A stretch of DNA of 64,000 nt, from contig NZ_FTNY01000002.1 in the NCBI RefSeq assembly GCF_900156575.1, positions 248,001 through 312,000 on the forward strand. The letters run 5' to 3'. Under the pieces are notes generated by a model. The model was not told the origin of the DNA and did no database searches. It worked only from the letters and a program-made list of their open reading frames with translations. This DNA is from Chryseobacterium shigense (lineage in GTDB: Bacteria > Bacteroidota > Bacteroidia > Flavobacteriales > Weeksellaceae). This document shows positions 8,545 to 17,365 of the stretch, piece by piece (the first letter of the stretch is position 1; every line of letters starts with the position of its first letter). A program made the translations under genes and the position numbers.

Positions 8545-11283
8545 TTACTGGATCACCAGTTTTAAAGTAAATAATTTTCTTGTGTGCACTTTCACGAAGT
8601 ATACACCTTTCGGAAGATTTTCATTCACCAGAGAAAAACGCTGGTTGTTGATGTTTTTGGATTCATACAACAGCTGTCCTGATGCTGAAACCAGTTCTAT
8701 TTTCTCAATAGGGTAATCACTCTTGATGAATGTAGGTTCTCCTGGTTTTGTAGGATTCGGATATAAAACTACATTTTTTTCTGTACTTTTCACTTCATCC
8801 GTTCCCAGTGATCCTGAAGTTACCTGGAATTGTTTTCTGTTTGAAACTTCAGTGTAAGAGTCATTGGTAAACATCACCATATAGTAGTTTCCAGGAGTGG
8901 TAGGAAGTGCTGTTCCCTGAATGGTTTTTGTTCCCTGCGTAACGCCATCGAAATAAGTATAAGAAACAAAGTTATCATCAGGAGTCTGAATATTCTGAGG
9001 ATAAATACCCAACCAGTCTTTGATAATTCCGGGAGAATCCGTCCATGAAGCGGTAATATTTTCACCCAACGTATAGACCGGTTTGTTGATCCATAGTTCC
9101 GTTACAATATCCCCCACTTTAAAGAATACTTTGTCTCCTATTCCTGTATATCCGTCTTCAAGCAGATACTGGGCATAATAATATCCTTTTGGAAGACCCG
9201 TAAAATTCAATGTTCCTGAAGGAGTTGTTACATAGCTCCATTTGGTAGCCGTATTGGTTCCCGGTGTCTGTCCCATTTTATAAATTCCGATCCAGTCTTT
9301 CACCAGATTTGGGCCGTTGCTGTAATTGATGACAACCGTTCCTCCTACCGGATACGTATCTGCTGTAGCCTGTACTACTACTTTCGGGCCTACATAGAAA
9401 TTTTTTCTGCCTGTAATTTCGGTATAACCACCATTGGCAAAGAAACCTGCAAAGTATTGACCTTTATTCGCAAGGCCATTCGTGAACACTGCAGTTCCTG
9501 CGGTCTGCCCGTTGGTGTAAAGGAAACCTTGAGAAGTTGTTGTAGCTGGGGTTTGTCCTTTTTTATAGATCCCCACCCAATCCTGCTGATTTCCGGGACC
9601 TCCGGTGTAAGTGGCGGTAATAGGTTCAGCTTGTGTATATTCGGTTTTATCTAATGTGAATGTAGGATTGGAAACCACACTCCCGGTCACCTGAAATTGT
9701 TTCACATCGCTCCACTCGCTCCACTCAAGGTTTCTATCTCTATAACGTACTCTTACATAATAATTTCCGTTTGAAATAGAGTTTGCGGCAATAGTCGCCT
9801 TTGTAATGTCAACGCCTGCATTTAAGTTTTTTGTTTTATCCGGTGTTCCGTTTCCGTCTTTTCCGAACCAGTTTTCAAAATCACGGTAAAATTCTTTTTC
9901 AATGACAGAAAAATTCGCAGCTTTACTGATCTGGAACTGTGTGGTGTTCAGAAGTTCTCCGTTGGATGATGCAAAAGCACTTCCGTCTAGCGTCAAAGGC
10001 AATGTTACTGTTGTTGAAAAAGTATTGGCAATAGTAGGTTTGGAAGGTTTTGGCTGATTTTTATACCTGTGGAAAGTATCTACCAATTCGTTTTGTTTCT
10101 TATTATAGACACCACCAATTGAGTAGCATTCTATATCTACTTTTCCGGTCTGTACATCTACTTCCACAATCTGATAGGTCCAGTCTGTAAGAGTTTTCTG
10201 TACATCATCAAAATCCTGTTCGTTAGACATTCCCCAATACTGGTCCCAGGCAGTACCTCCGGAAATAATCTGATAATTCGGGGTTTCTTTCAACTGACCT
10301 CTGTGGTATAAATGGTGGTGAGCTCCCACGTGCATTAAATATTTATTGGAAGTCGTCAGCAACGGCACTGCATTGTTTCTCACCCATGTAGAAATATCTC
10401 CTACATACTGCTCTGCCTGATAAGGTCTGTGACTCAAAGAGATGATCCAGTCTACTGTAGGATCGCCGTTTGCTTCGTTAAGGATCTGAGAAAGCCAGGT
10501 TTGTTGTGCAGTACCCGTATGTTCAGAACTTAAACTTACAAACAAAACGTTTCCGGCCTGCTGTGCATAATAGTTTTCATTTCCTGATGAGATGTTTTTA
10601 TACTTAATTTCGTCTATATAAAAATGGGCATAGTAAGAATTCATTCCAAGCGTTCCGTACGTTTCGTGGTTTCCTACCGTTGTCTGAATAGGAAGATAAG
10701 GGGACAATTTGATATTCTTTTTAAAATGGACATTCTCATAATGATCCAATGTTCCTACGTCTACCTGGTCTCCCACCATAAAAGTAAGGGCAATATTATC
10801 CGAAGGATCTGTGTTGGCTCCAAATTTCTGTTTTAGTTTTTTAAACGCATTCAGAGTTAATGTATCATATCTTGGTTCCGCTTTGATCTGGTTGTCTCCC
10901 ATGATCAGGAAACGGATCTTCCCATCGGCAGTAGCAGGCTGTCCGGGAAGAGGAAGGGTTCTGAAATTATAAACCGCAGACTCTGTGGTTCCGGTCTTTA
11001 TCTTATAATAATATTTGGTGTTGGGCTGCAGGCCTGCAACCTTTGCAGTATGATAATAATAATTATTGTTGTAGCCTGTATCGGAAAAAATGTTGGTTGT
11101 TCCGGTAACGGTGACATTCAGATTGGTGGGAGATGTTCCGTAAATTACTGTTGTTTCATTGTCGGGCGCAGTTTTCCAATTGACAATCATCGAGTTTGGT
11201 GTGGGATTCTGCAGGTAGGGAAACAGAGCCTGCCCGAATGCCATCTGGACGGCAAAACAGAAAAAGAAGAAATAATGTTTCAT
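8545..11283 (-). CDS. T9SS-secreted metallophosphoesterase with N-terminal fibronectin III-like domain
   Basis: The 912-residue protein has a signal peptide. Residues 20-115 form the purple-acid-phosphatase-type FN3 domain (PNSMIVNWKT ... LQPNTKYYYKI). The calcineurin-like phosphoesterase domain then carries the metal-ligand motifs GDNQ (about 127), GDQVD, GNHE (about 205) and GAHHH (about 320). After it come three related beta modules, each with a D-W-(V/I/L)-G-I-Y core near residues 568, 664 and 758; this core resembles SKICH domains. The last 80 residues are a type-A T9SS sorting domain (VVLYPNPTKPGEPTFIKSDY ... GVYFVKV). The protein is probably delivered to the cell surface and hydrolyses phosphomonoesters or diesters; the substrate is not evident. 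Confidence 0.88.
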   Translation of the reverse strand: MKHYFFFFCFAVQMAFGQALFPYLQNPTPNSMIVNWKTAPDNETTVIYGTSPTNLNVTVTGTTNIFSDTGYNNNYYYHTAKVAGLQPNTKYYYKIKTGTTESAVYNFRTLPLPGQPATADGKIRFLIMGDNQIKAEPRYDTLTLNAFKKLKQKFGANTDPSDNIALTFMVGDQVDVGTLDHYENVHFKKNIKLSPYLPIQTTVGNHETYGTLGMNSYYAHFYIDEIKYKNISSGNENYYAQQAGNVLFVSLSSEHTGTAQQTWLSQILNEANGDPTVDWIISLSHRPYQAEQYVGDISTWVRNNAVPLLTTSNKYLMHVGAHHHLYHRGQLKETPNYQIISGGTAWDQYWGMSNEQDFDDVQKTLTDWTYQIVEVDVQTGKVDIECYSIGGVYNKKQNELVDTFHRYKNQPKPSKPTIANTFSTTVTLPLTLDGSAFASSNGELLNTTQFQISKAANFSVIEKEFYRDFENWFGKDGNGTPDKTKNLNAGVDITKATIAANSISNGNYYVRVRYRDRNLEWSEWSDVKQFQVTGSVVSNPTFTLDKTEYTQAEPITATYTGGPGNQQDWVGIYKKGQTPATTTSQGFLYTNGQTAGTAVFTNGLANKGQYFAGFFANGGYTEITGRKNFYVGPKVVVQATADTYPVGGTVVINYSNGPNLVKDWIGIYKMGQTPGTNTATKWSYVTTPSGTLNFTGLPKGYYYAQYLLEDGYTGIGDKVFFKVGDIVTELWINKPVYTLGENITASWTDSPGIIKDWLGIYPQNIQTPDDNFVSYTYFDGVTQGTKTIQGTALPTTPGNYYMVMFTNDSYTEVSNRKQFQVTSGSLGTDEVKSTEKNVVLYPNPTKPGEPTFIKSDYPIEKIELVSASGQLLYESKNINNQRFSLVNENLPKGVYFVKVHTRKLFTLKLVIQ

Positions 11284-11470
11284 AATAGTTTACTTTTGTA
11301 TAGATTTATTTCGATTGGCCAATCAGGCCATTAAAATAAATAGCCTGATTTTTTAATTTCGGGCAAAAGTAGACTTCGTATATAAACTGTGCCTGCCGGG
11401 AATTTAAAGGAACCGTTAATTTTAAGCCTGATTCGGGGTAAAAAAATTATAGTTTTTAGTACAGTAATTA

Positions 11471-11503
11471 TTTGGTAAAATCAAAAACTATTTTGTATCT
11501 TTG
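11471..11503 (+). promoter_or_regulatory. Promoter of rplS
   Basis: TTTG (11471-11474) and TATCTTTG (11496-11503) are separated by 21 nt, close to the Bacteroidota layout TTTG-N19-TAnnTTTG. The transcript would have a leader of about 65 nt before the ATG at 11573. Confidence 0.65.
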
Positions 11504-11572
11504 CGACCTGTTATTCAACCTCTGACGAAGAACGTGTAAGTTGCTTAGCTTTAACATTTTATTATATTAAAA

Positions 11573-11929
11573 ATGGATTTATTAAAGTACGTACAAGACC
11601 AGTACATTACTAAAAAAGATTTCCCTGAATTCAAAGCAGGAGACACAATCACTGTGTATTACGAAATTAAAGAAGGACAAAAGACAAGAACTCAGTTCTT
11701 CAAAGGTACCGTTATTCAATTGAGAGGTACTGGAGCTACCAAAACATTTACTATCAGAAAAATGAGTGGTGATGTAGGTGTAGAAAGAGTATTCCCTATC
11801 AACATGCCTGCACTTCAAAAAATTGAAGTTGACAGAAAAGGTAGAGTTAGAAGATCTAGAATTTATTACTTCAGAGACCTTAGAGGTAAAAAAGCTAGAA
11901 TCAAGGATGCTGCTTACAAGAAAAAGTAA
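11573..11929 (+). CDS. rplS: 50S ribosomal protein L19
   Basis: The 118-residue protein aligns with bacterial L19 over its whole length: an N-terminal helix (MDLLKYVQDQYITKKDFPEF), then FKAGDTITVYYEIKEG, QFFKGTVIQLRGTGATKTFT, IRKMSGDVGVERVFPINMP and the basic C-terminal RKGRVRRSRIYYFRDLRGKKARIKD. L19 sits at the 30S-50S interface and stabilises a bridge between the subunits. In many bacteria rplS follows rpsP-rimM-trmD; here it is alone, with its own promoter and a strong terminator, as is usual in this group. Confidence 0.97.
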   Translation: MDLLKYVQDQYITKKDFPEFKAGDTITVYYEIKEGQKTRTQFFKGTVIQLRGTGATKTFTIRKMSGDVGVERVFPINMPALQKIEVDRKGRVRRSRIYYFRDLRGKKARIKDAAYKKK

Positions 11930-11948
11930 TTCAGACAACAATACATAC

Positions 11949-11987
11949 AAAAAGAGACTATCTAATTCAGGTAGTCTCTTTTTATTT
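11949..11987 (+). terminator. Terminator of rplS
   Basis: A 12-bp stem AAAAAGAGACTA/TAGTCTCTTTTT (11949-11960 with 11972-11983) is followed by T-rich sequence. Confidence 0.85.
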
Positions 11988-12033
11988 TGATATCATTGCG
12001 GGGCTGCGAAAGCTTGCTTTTAGAGTGAGTTGA

Positions 12034-12338
12034 GATAATGATGGGCAGAACTTGATAGGACTGCATCCTATCTTCGGCTAAATCGCCACGTTGTGGCTGG
12101 TTTTTCTCAGCACTTTTTATGATTTCTGGGATTTTGAAATAATGATCAGGCAGAGTTTGATAGGACTGCATCCTATCTTCGGCTAAATCGCCACGTTGTG
12201 GCTGGTGTTTTCCGGCTGTTTTAATGATTTCCTGGATTATGAGATAATGATTGGGCAGAATTTGATAGGACTGCATCCTATATCGCCACGTTGTGGCTGA
12301 CTTTTCTTAGCTGTTTTTATGATTTTATGGATTTTAAG
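12034..12338. repeat. Three tandem copies of a 105-bp double-hairpin repeat
   Basis: Three direct copies are phased at 105 bp (the landmark GATAGGA starts at 12054, 12159 and 12264). Each has two inverted repeats: GATAGGA-CTGCA-TCCTATC and, about 15 bp on (5 bp in copy 3), GCCAC-GTT-GTGGC, followed by a T-rich, less conserved spacer. Copy 3 lacks 10 bp (CTTCGGCTAA) between the hairpins. Because 105 is divisible by three, the minus strand stays open for 104 codons (12276-11962) with an internal protein repeat (QRGDLAEDRMQSYQ). The base pairing and 10-bp deletion fit a structured non-coding repeat better than a protein, so no CDS is called. Confidence 0.8.
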
Positions 12339-12406
12339 AGCTTAAAAAACCTTTAGATCGTCTCTTAACTACCTTAATCTTAGCCTTATTCTTTTTTACC
12401 TCAACC

Positions 12407-13396
12407 TTACTTAATAAACTCATACAAAGCACTAAAAAACTTCGGATAAACCTCTATATGTGGAAGATGGCCGACATTTTCGAGCTCTACTAATTTTGAT
12501 CCGGCGATTTCCCGCTGTGTCTTTTTTCCTAATTCCTGATACTGTCCCATTTTAAACTGTACCTCTTTTGGTGCCCTGTCTTTTCCTATTGCTGTCCTGT
12601 CTCTTGTTCCTATAATAAGCAGTGTGGGTGTTTTTATATTTTTAAATTCATAGCATACAGGCTGGTTATAGATCATATCTGAAGTCAGAGCAGCATCCCA
12701 GGCTACCTGCGGATACTCTTTATGCAATGTCCATCCGGCAATAAGATCAAGCCAGGGCTGATATTCATCTTTCCATTTGTTATCATAATAGAATTTCATC
12801 TGATAGTTTTTGTAAGTTTCAGCTGTATTTTTGAGCTCCGACTGGTAGGCCTGATCTATAGTCTGATAAGCAGCAAAGGTCTTATAATCTTCCAGTCCAA
12901 TAGGATTTTCAAGAATCAGTTTCTGAACTTTCTCAGGATAAAGAAGCGTAAATCTCGTAGCTACCATTCCTCCCATAGAATGTCCCAGTACTATTACTTT
13001 ATCAATTTGCAATTGATCCAGGATAGCTTTTGTATTTTCAGCCAGCTGTGAAAAAGAAAACTGATAACTCTGAGGTTTTGACGATTTCCCAAATCCGATC
13101 TGGTCTGGAATGATCACTCTGAACCCCTTCTGTGAAAGGTCTTTTGCTGTTTTTTCCCAATAGGCTCCATTAAAATTTTTCCCATGGAGAAGCATGATGG
13201 TTTTTCCATTTGCCTGCTGAGGATGCACATCCATGTAAGCCATTTTCAGGGCATTATTTTGAGACTTAAGATCGATATAGTGAACTTCGAACGGGTACTG
13301 ATACTCGGACAGTGTTGCATCCAGTGATTTTATTTGAGCAAATAATAAGGTTGGCGCCATCGACAGTATGATCACTGCTTTTCTGAAATATTTCAT
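12407..13396 (-). CDS. Secreted alpha/beta hydrolase
   Basis: The 329-residue protein has a signal peptide (MKYFRKAVIILSMAPTLLFAQ). The alpha/beta hydrolase fold is marked by the oxyanion-hole strand IMLLHGKNFNG (about residue 67), IPDQIGFGKSSKP, the nucleophile elbow GHSMGG (about 137), a likely acidic residue in IIGTRDRTAIG (about 262) and the catalytic His in VGHLPH (about 312). A lid region (residues 170-240) is rich in aromatic residues. The sequence resembles epoxide hydrolase, haloperoxidase and lipase-like branches; the substrate cannot be assigned. The gene lies just downstream of the EamA transporter gene on the same strand, but a hairpin separates them. Confidence 0.85.
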   Translation of the reverse strand: MKYFRKAVIILSMAPTLLFAQIKSLDATLSEYQYPFEVHYIDLKSQNNALKMAYMDVHPQQANGKTIMLLHGKNFNGAYWEKTAKDLSQKGFRVIIPDQIGFGKSSKPQSYQFSFSQLAENTKAILDQLQIDKVIVLGHSMGGMVATRFTLLYPEKVQKLILENPIGLEDYKTFAAYQTIDQAYQSELKNTAETYKNYQMKFYYDNKWKDEYQPWLDLIAGWTLHKEYPQVAWDAALTSDMIYNQPVCYEFKNIKTPTLLIIGTRDRTAIGKDRAPKEVQFKMGQYQELGKKTQREIAGSKLVELENVGHLPHIEVYPKFFSALYEFIK

Positions 13397-13426
13397 GTAG
13401 AACTTTATTTTAAAGATTAAAATTAA

Positions 13427-13456
13427 AAAAACCGATCCAAAGGGAACGGTTTTTAC
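13427..13456 (-). terminator. Terminator downstream of the EamA transporter gene
   Basis: Stem AAAAACCG/CGGTTTTT (13427-13434 with 13447-13454) has an inner TCC/GGA helix, and on the minus strand it is followed by a T-rich stretch. Confidence 0.65.
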
Positions 13457-13477
13457 TATTATTTTATGGATTATTTT

Positions 13478-14458
13478 TTAAACAGCTTCTGCTATTTTCA
13501 ACTCTTTTTTTGAAGGCAGATTCATCAGAACAATAGCAAAAAGGATGAGAATAATCCCTCCCCATTGTATAAGCAGTACTTTTTCCCCTAGTAACACGAA
13601 AGCCATCGTTACTGAAACCGGAAGTTCCAATGATGAAACAATACTTCCCAAACCTAACCCTGCATTCGGGAAACCGATATTGAATAAGATCGGAGGAACA
13701 ATAGTTCCAAACAAAGCCAATATAAATCCGTAGGTCCAGAATATAGAGTAATTAAAGGAATGAATGTGTTCTGTATTTTCGGTGAAGTTAAGGTATAGTG
13801 ATTTTAAACCGTCAGAATATATAGGCCCGATCTGAGCAAAGAATAAAAATGCAAAGACGACCACTGATCCCCCGCAAAGCATAACAATACTTTTCCTGAA
13901 TACCGGCAGATGAGTAGCCAGCGTATTGGAGGTAAACATCGTCATGGTATACGAAGCAGCAGCCATCAAACCCCAAAAGATCCCGTGCCAGTCTAATTCT
14001 ATATCCATATTGATCAGATTGGTGGCCAGTATAGTACCCGCCAGCACAATGATGACGGAAACCACTTTTCTGGCATTGGGCAATTTCTTTGCGATAAAAC
14101 TTTCTACGACAACGCTAAACCATACAGACTGCATCAAAAGAACAATTGCTATCGAAACATTGATATACTGAACTGCAATATAATAGAACAGACTGGTACA
14201 ACCTAAAGATGTTCCGGCGATCATCAACATCTTTACTTCTTTGGAACTCGGTGATGAAAGTTTTTGTTTGGATGTGATGGTCTGAATGAAATTGAGAATC
14301 AAAAGTCCTATGATTCCCAGCAAAAACTGAGAAGTAGTGACTTCAGAAGTGGTATAACCATCATGATAAGCCATTTTTACAAATGTAGCCAGCATCCCAT
14401 AGATACTAGCTCCAATCCCTACGAATAACACTCCCTTGAGTATATTTTTCTTCTTCAT
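13478..14458 (-). CDS. EamA (DMT) family transporter
   Basis: The 326-residue integral membrane protein has about ten hydrophobic helices and two EamA repeats, typical of the drug/metabolite transporter superfamily. The last helix pair (LGLGSIVSSLELPVSVTMAFVL, LIQWGGIILILFAIVLM) carries the conserved end of the second repeat, including the LEP-like turn written here as LELP. The frame is open up to 14545, but the ATG at 14458 (MKKKNILKGVLF) is preferred. A -7 box TAAATTTG lies just upstream of it (14484-14477), and the longer start would fall upstream of that promoter and inside the leader region. Such proteins export or import amino acids or other metabolites; the substrate is unknown. Confidence 0.88.
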   Translation of the reverse strand: MKKKNILKGVLFVGIGASIYGMLATFVKMAYHDGYTTSEVTTSQFLLGIIGLLILNFIQTITSKQKLSSPSSKEVKMLMIAGTSLGCTSLFYYIAVQYINVSIAIVLLMQSVWFSVVVESFIAKKLPNARKVVSVIIVLAGTILATNLINMDIELDWHGIFWGLMAAASYTMTMFTSNTLATHLPVFRKSIVMLCGGSVVVFAFLFFAQIGPIYSDGLKSLYLNFTENTEHIHSFNYSIFWTYGFILALFGTIVPPILFNIGFPNAGLGLGSIVSSLELPVSVTMAFVLLGEKVLLIQWGGIILILFAIVLMNLPSKKELKIAEAV

Positions 14459-14476
14459 AATTTTTTTTACAGCCTG

Positions 14477-14484
14477 CAAATTTA
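14477..14484 (-). promoter_or_regulatory. -7 box of the EamA transporter gene, deciding its start
   Basis: On the minus strand the sequence reads TAAATTTG. Transcription would begin near 14470, so the ATG at 14458 is used and the upstream in-frame ATG at 14545 is not in the mRNA. Confidence 0.55.
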
Positions 14485-14530
14485 CAATATAATAATTGAA
14501 ATACCCGTAAACGCCCTTATGTATAGATAA

Positions 14531-14562
14531 ATAAAATCGCCGCAAGCAAGCTTGCGGCGATT
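14531..14562 (-). terminator. Terminator of the M36 metallopeptidase gene
   Basis: The arms AATCGCCGCAAGC (14535-14547) and GCTTGCGGCGATT (14550-14562) are perfectly complementary. On the minus strand the hairpin is followed by TTTTATTTAT and sits 23 bp after the stop codon at 14585. Confidence 0.85.
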
Positions 14563-14584
14563 CTCAAAATTGTTTATATAAAAA

Positions 14585-17182
14585 TTATTTCTTAACGATT
14601 ACTTTCGATGAAGCCTCAAAACCAAGGCCTTTTATTTTCACCATATAGGTTCCGTTGATTAGATTATTCGTAGAAACAGCTTTTTTCGCATCCGGAGATA
14701 TTTTGTCTTCTGAAGAAACAAGCTTTCCGGACATATCATAAATCTCAAGGCTTACTTTTCCGATGGTATTGCTTGGGAAGTTGATATAAAACTCATCTTT
14801 AGCCGGATTTGGATAAATAGAGAGACTGTTTTTAGCCGTTTTTATTTCTTCTGTAGACAATGCAGAACATCCTTCCGGAAGAGTAAAGCTTTCTGTCTGG
14901 TCATTGATGTTTGTCATAGATCCTGCTGTAGCAGCTGATCCTAAACCTCTTTTAGCAAAAACCCTCCAGATCATACATTTATCTACCCCTCCTGTGGTTG
15001 CCAATTCTGCCTGAAGTATTGCATTTCTTCCATCAATAAAAGTTGGATTACATGCCTGAAGTTTCAATGCGTCCGTAACCAACTGAAGTACTCTGGCGCT
15101 TCCGCTGGTAGCATTAGCCGTTACATCAGATGCATATCCGTATTTCTCAACGTATTTCCAGTTAAGATCCCAAAGCATGGTTGCCCAGACAAATCCGATA
15201 GAGTGAACATCCGGAACAATAGCTGATCCGTTATTGTATTCCATTCCGTTGGTTCTGCCATACGTGTAGTTATTCACAGCAAAATCCGGTGAATATTTAG
15301 CAGGTCTGATTCCTAAACCTGTAGTTGCCTGCCCGATAGGATACGTTCCCATTCCTCTTGCTACTGAAGCGTTATCTCCAGGTTTATTTGTAATCATTAA
15401 TGCAAAGAAATCTGACCATCCTTCTCCCATCTGCTCTTTATCAGCATTTGAATTTAAACAGTTATATCCTGTTCCGGTCATTCTGTTGGAAATTCCGTGA
15501 CCATATTCATGGGCAACGATTCCATTATCGAAACTTCCATCGTATTTTGTATCTGCTCTTAAATCAACATTTACAGGAATGCTTGCAGCTAATTTTGTTT
15601 TAATAAACTCTCCTTCAGCATTCGTTATTAATATGGTTGGTGTTGTAATGGTAGGATCACTACCGGCCATATTGCCTAAAGTGGAGCCATTGGCTGCATT
15701 GTTATAGATAATTGTTCCTATAGCTCCTGCGTTCTGTGCATTTTTCGTCTTTACAGAAAAACCGCATGTTCCACCTCTTTCAACCAGACCAATTTTTCCA
15801 GCCAGTTCTCCGGCAGGCAACGCTGTACAGCCATCAATAACACTGGCAAGTTTAACATCTCCGGTGATTCCAATATCATTTATGGCAGGACCGAACTGAG
15901 CGACTCCCGCATTCACAACACGGTTGACTGCATCAGATGGTGCTTTGTAGAATAATTTACGGTTTGAAACCAACCACAGATACATCTGCATCACCGGGTT
16001 GTAATTGTCCATATAAGAGGCAAAATTGGCATTATTAAAGCCTCCTCCGTCTTGTGACTGTGCAAAAACCTCATCATCATCCAGACCTCCGTTTCCAAAA
16101 TTATTACTCTGGAAGTTTCTGGCAGATTCAGTAAATCCAAATTTATAAAAAATATCGTGCACCCTATTACTTATATAAAATAAGTTCGTCGTAGCTGCAG
16201 ATAAGTTCATGTAGGTTAAAGCATTCGCATCATAAGGAAAATTGAAATTTCTGGTTGCTCCTCCGTCCGGAGAGACCCCAAAAGTCTGTTCATTGGCATC
16301 TTTATCATCGTATGCATATACATTATTCCCTCTTGTGGTAGTATAATGGGTTGTCACATTGGAATGCCAACCCTCTGGCGAAGAAGAAAGAATCCATGGA
16401 TTGTTTACTATGGCTCTGGATCCGAAAGTAGGTGATTCTACAGGCAAAGGAAAAACGTTATAAGAAGCATTGTCCGGCGCCAAAGTAACCAGGTTACCGG
16501 TATTGAAGCGATAAGCGCTCTCAACCTGTGGTAATGATGCCATCGTATTTTCATCATGAGCATAGGCTCCGTCATGAAAATTACATGAAAGGTTTAAATT
16601 AAGCTTGCTTAAAATTTTTCCTGTATTGGCATCAACTAGAATATTCCAGTGGTTTGTCGTTTTTGGCTCATGTAAAATGTATTCATACGCAAGTCTGAGG
16701 TTCTGGCTCTCATCTGTTGTATAAACCAGTCTCTGTTTCGCTGCTGTAAGTTTATTAGCTCCTTTTTCGAATAAAGCCATAATCGGCAGATCAGAAACAT
16801 TCTCAGCCCCTAAATCGGCAGCTATTTTCTGTAACGCAGCTTCTTTTGTGATCGTAGCGGCAGCAGAAGTAGATACCTTATAATCTTTCAGAAAGTTATC
16901 TGAATAATAAACGACTTTATTATCCTTAACTAACACCGTTCCTGCAGAACCGTAAACAGGTATTCCGTTGTAGGTTTGCTGGAACTTTACAACATTTCCG
17001 TTCATTGACTTTGATACATCAACATTTTCAATGACGAAATTGGTAAGATCATTCTTTTTATATTCCCTGATCTTGTTTTGAGAAATATAATCTTTAACTA
17101 GCTTCTCATTATCTTGTGAAAATAAAGTAGAAGGAAATACTGCGAATGCAGCAAATAAAAGAGGTAGAGTTATCTTTTTCAT
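14585..17182 (-). CDS. T9SS-secreted M36 family (fungalysin-type) metallopeptidase
   Basis: The 865-residue protein has a signal peptide and an FTP-type propeptide (VKFQQTYNGIPVYGSAGTV, VLVDANTGKIL). The peptidase domain has the zinc motif HEYGH near residue 556 (GIVAHEYGHGISNRMTG) and the third-ligand segment EQMGEGWSDFFAL about 30 residues later. A protease-associated (PA) segment is inserted before the active site (GKIGLVERGGTCGFSVKTKNAQ). The C-terminal 80 residues are a type-A T9SS sorting domain (LSIYPNPAKDEFYINF ... GTYMVKIKG). This is an extracellular zinc endopeptidase activated by propeptide removal and probably used for protein degradation. A strong terminator follows. Confidence 0.95.
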   Translation of the reverse strand: MKKITLPLLFAAFAVFPSTLFSQDNEKLVKDYISQNKIREYKKNDLTNFVIENVDVSKSMNGNVVKFQQTYNGIPVYGSAGTVLVKDNKVVYYSDNFLKDYKVSTSAAATITKEAALQKIAADLGAENVSDLPIMALFEKGANKLTAAKQRLVYTTDESQNLRLAYEYILHEPKTTNHWNILVDANTGKILSKLNLNLSCNFHDGAYAHDENTMASLPQVESAYRFNTGNLVTLAPDNASYNVFPLPVESPTFGSRAIVNNPWILSSSPEGWHSNVTTHYTTTRGNNVYAYDDKDANEQTFGVSPDGGATRNFNFPYDANALTYMNLSAATTNLFYISNRVHDIFYKFGFTESARNFQSNNFGNGGLDDDEVFAQSQDGGGFNNANFASYMDNYNPVMQMYLWLVSNRKLFYKAPSDAVNRVVNAGVAQFGPAINDIGITGDVKLASVIDGCTALPAGELAGKIGLVERGGTCGFSVKTKNAQNAGAIGTIIYNNAANGSTLGNMAGSDPTITTPTILITNAEGEFIKTKLAASIPVNVDLRADTKYDGSFDNGIVAHEYGHGISNRMTGTGYNCLNSNADKEQMGEGWSDFFALMITNKPGDNASVARGMGTYPIGQATTGLGIRPAKYSPDFAVNNYTYGRTNGMEYNNGSAIVPDVHSIGFVWATMLWDLNWKYVEKYGYASDVTANATSGSARVLQLVTDALKLQACNPTFIDGRNAILQAELATTGGVDKCMIWRVFAKRGLGSAATAGSMTNINDQTESFTLPEGCSALSTEEIKTAKNSLSIYPNPAKDEFYINFPSNTIGKVSLEIYDMSGKLVSSEDKISPDAKKAVSTNNLINGTYMVKIKGLGFEASSKVIVKK

Positions 17183-17336
17183 TTTTACTAATAAAGGCGC
17201 TAATTTACAAATAATTCACAATTAAAGCCATTTTTTAATAAATTATTTTAAAAAATAAAATGTTTTAATAAAAATAATCTCACCCTTGGGAATTTTATTA
17301 ATTCTACAATTAAGCGATAGTGGGGCATACAAAAAA

Positions 17337-17358
17337 AAGCTGCCTCGAAAGACAGCTT
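17337..17358 (-). terminator. Terminator of the von Willebrand A gene
   Basis: Stem AAGCTG(C)CT/AG(A)CAGCTT with loop CGAA (17337-17358). The minus strand continues into eight T residues. Confidence 0.8.
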
Positions 17359-17365
17359 AAATTTT

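Noticed and set aside
11962..12276. 104-codon minus-strand frame with an internal repeat QRGDLAEDRMQSYQ
   Set aside because: The frame is a product of the 105-bp non-coding repeat unit (a multiple of three). Hairpin symmetry and a 10-bp deletion fit structured DNA/RNA better than a protein.
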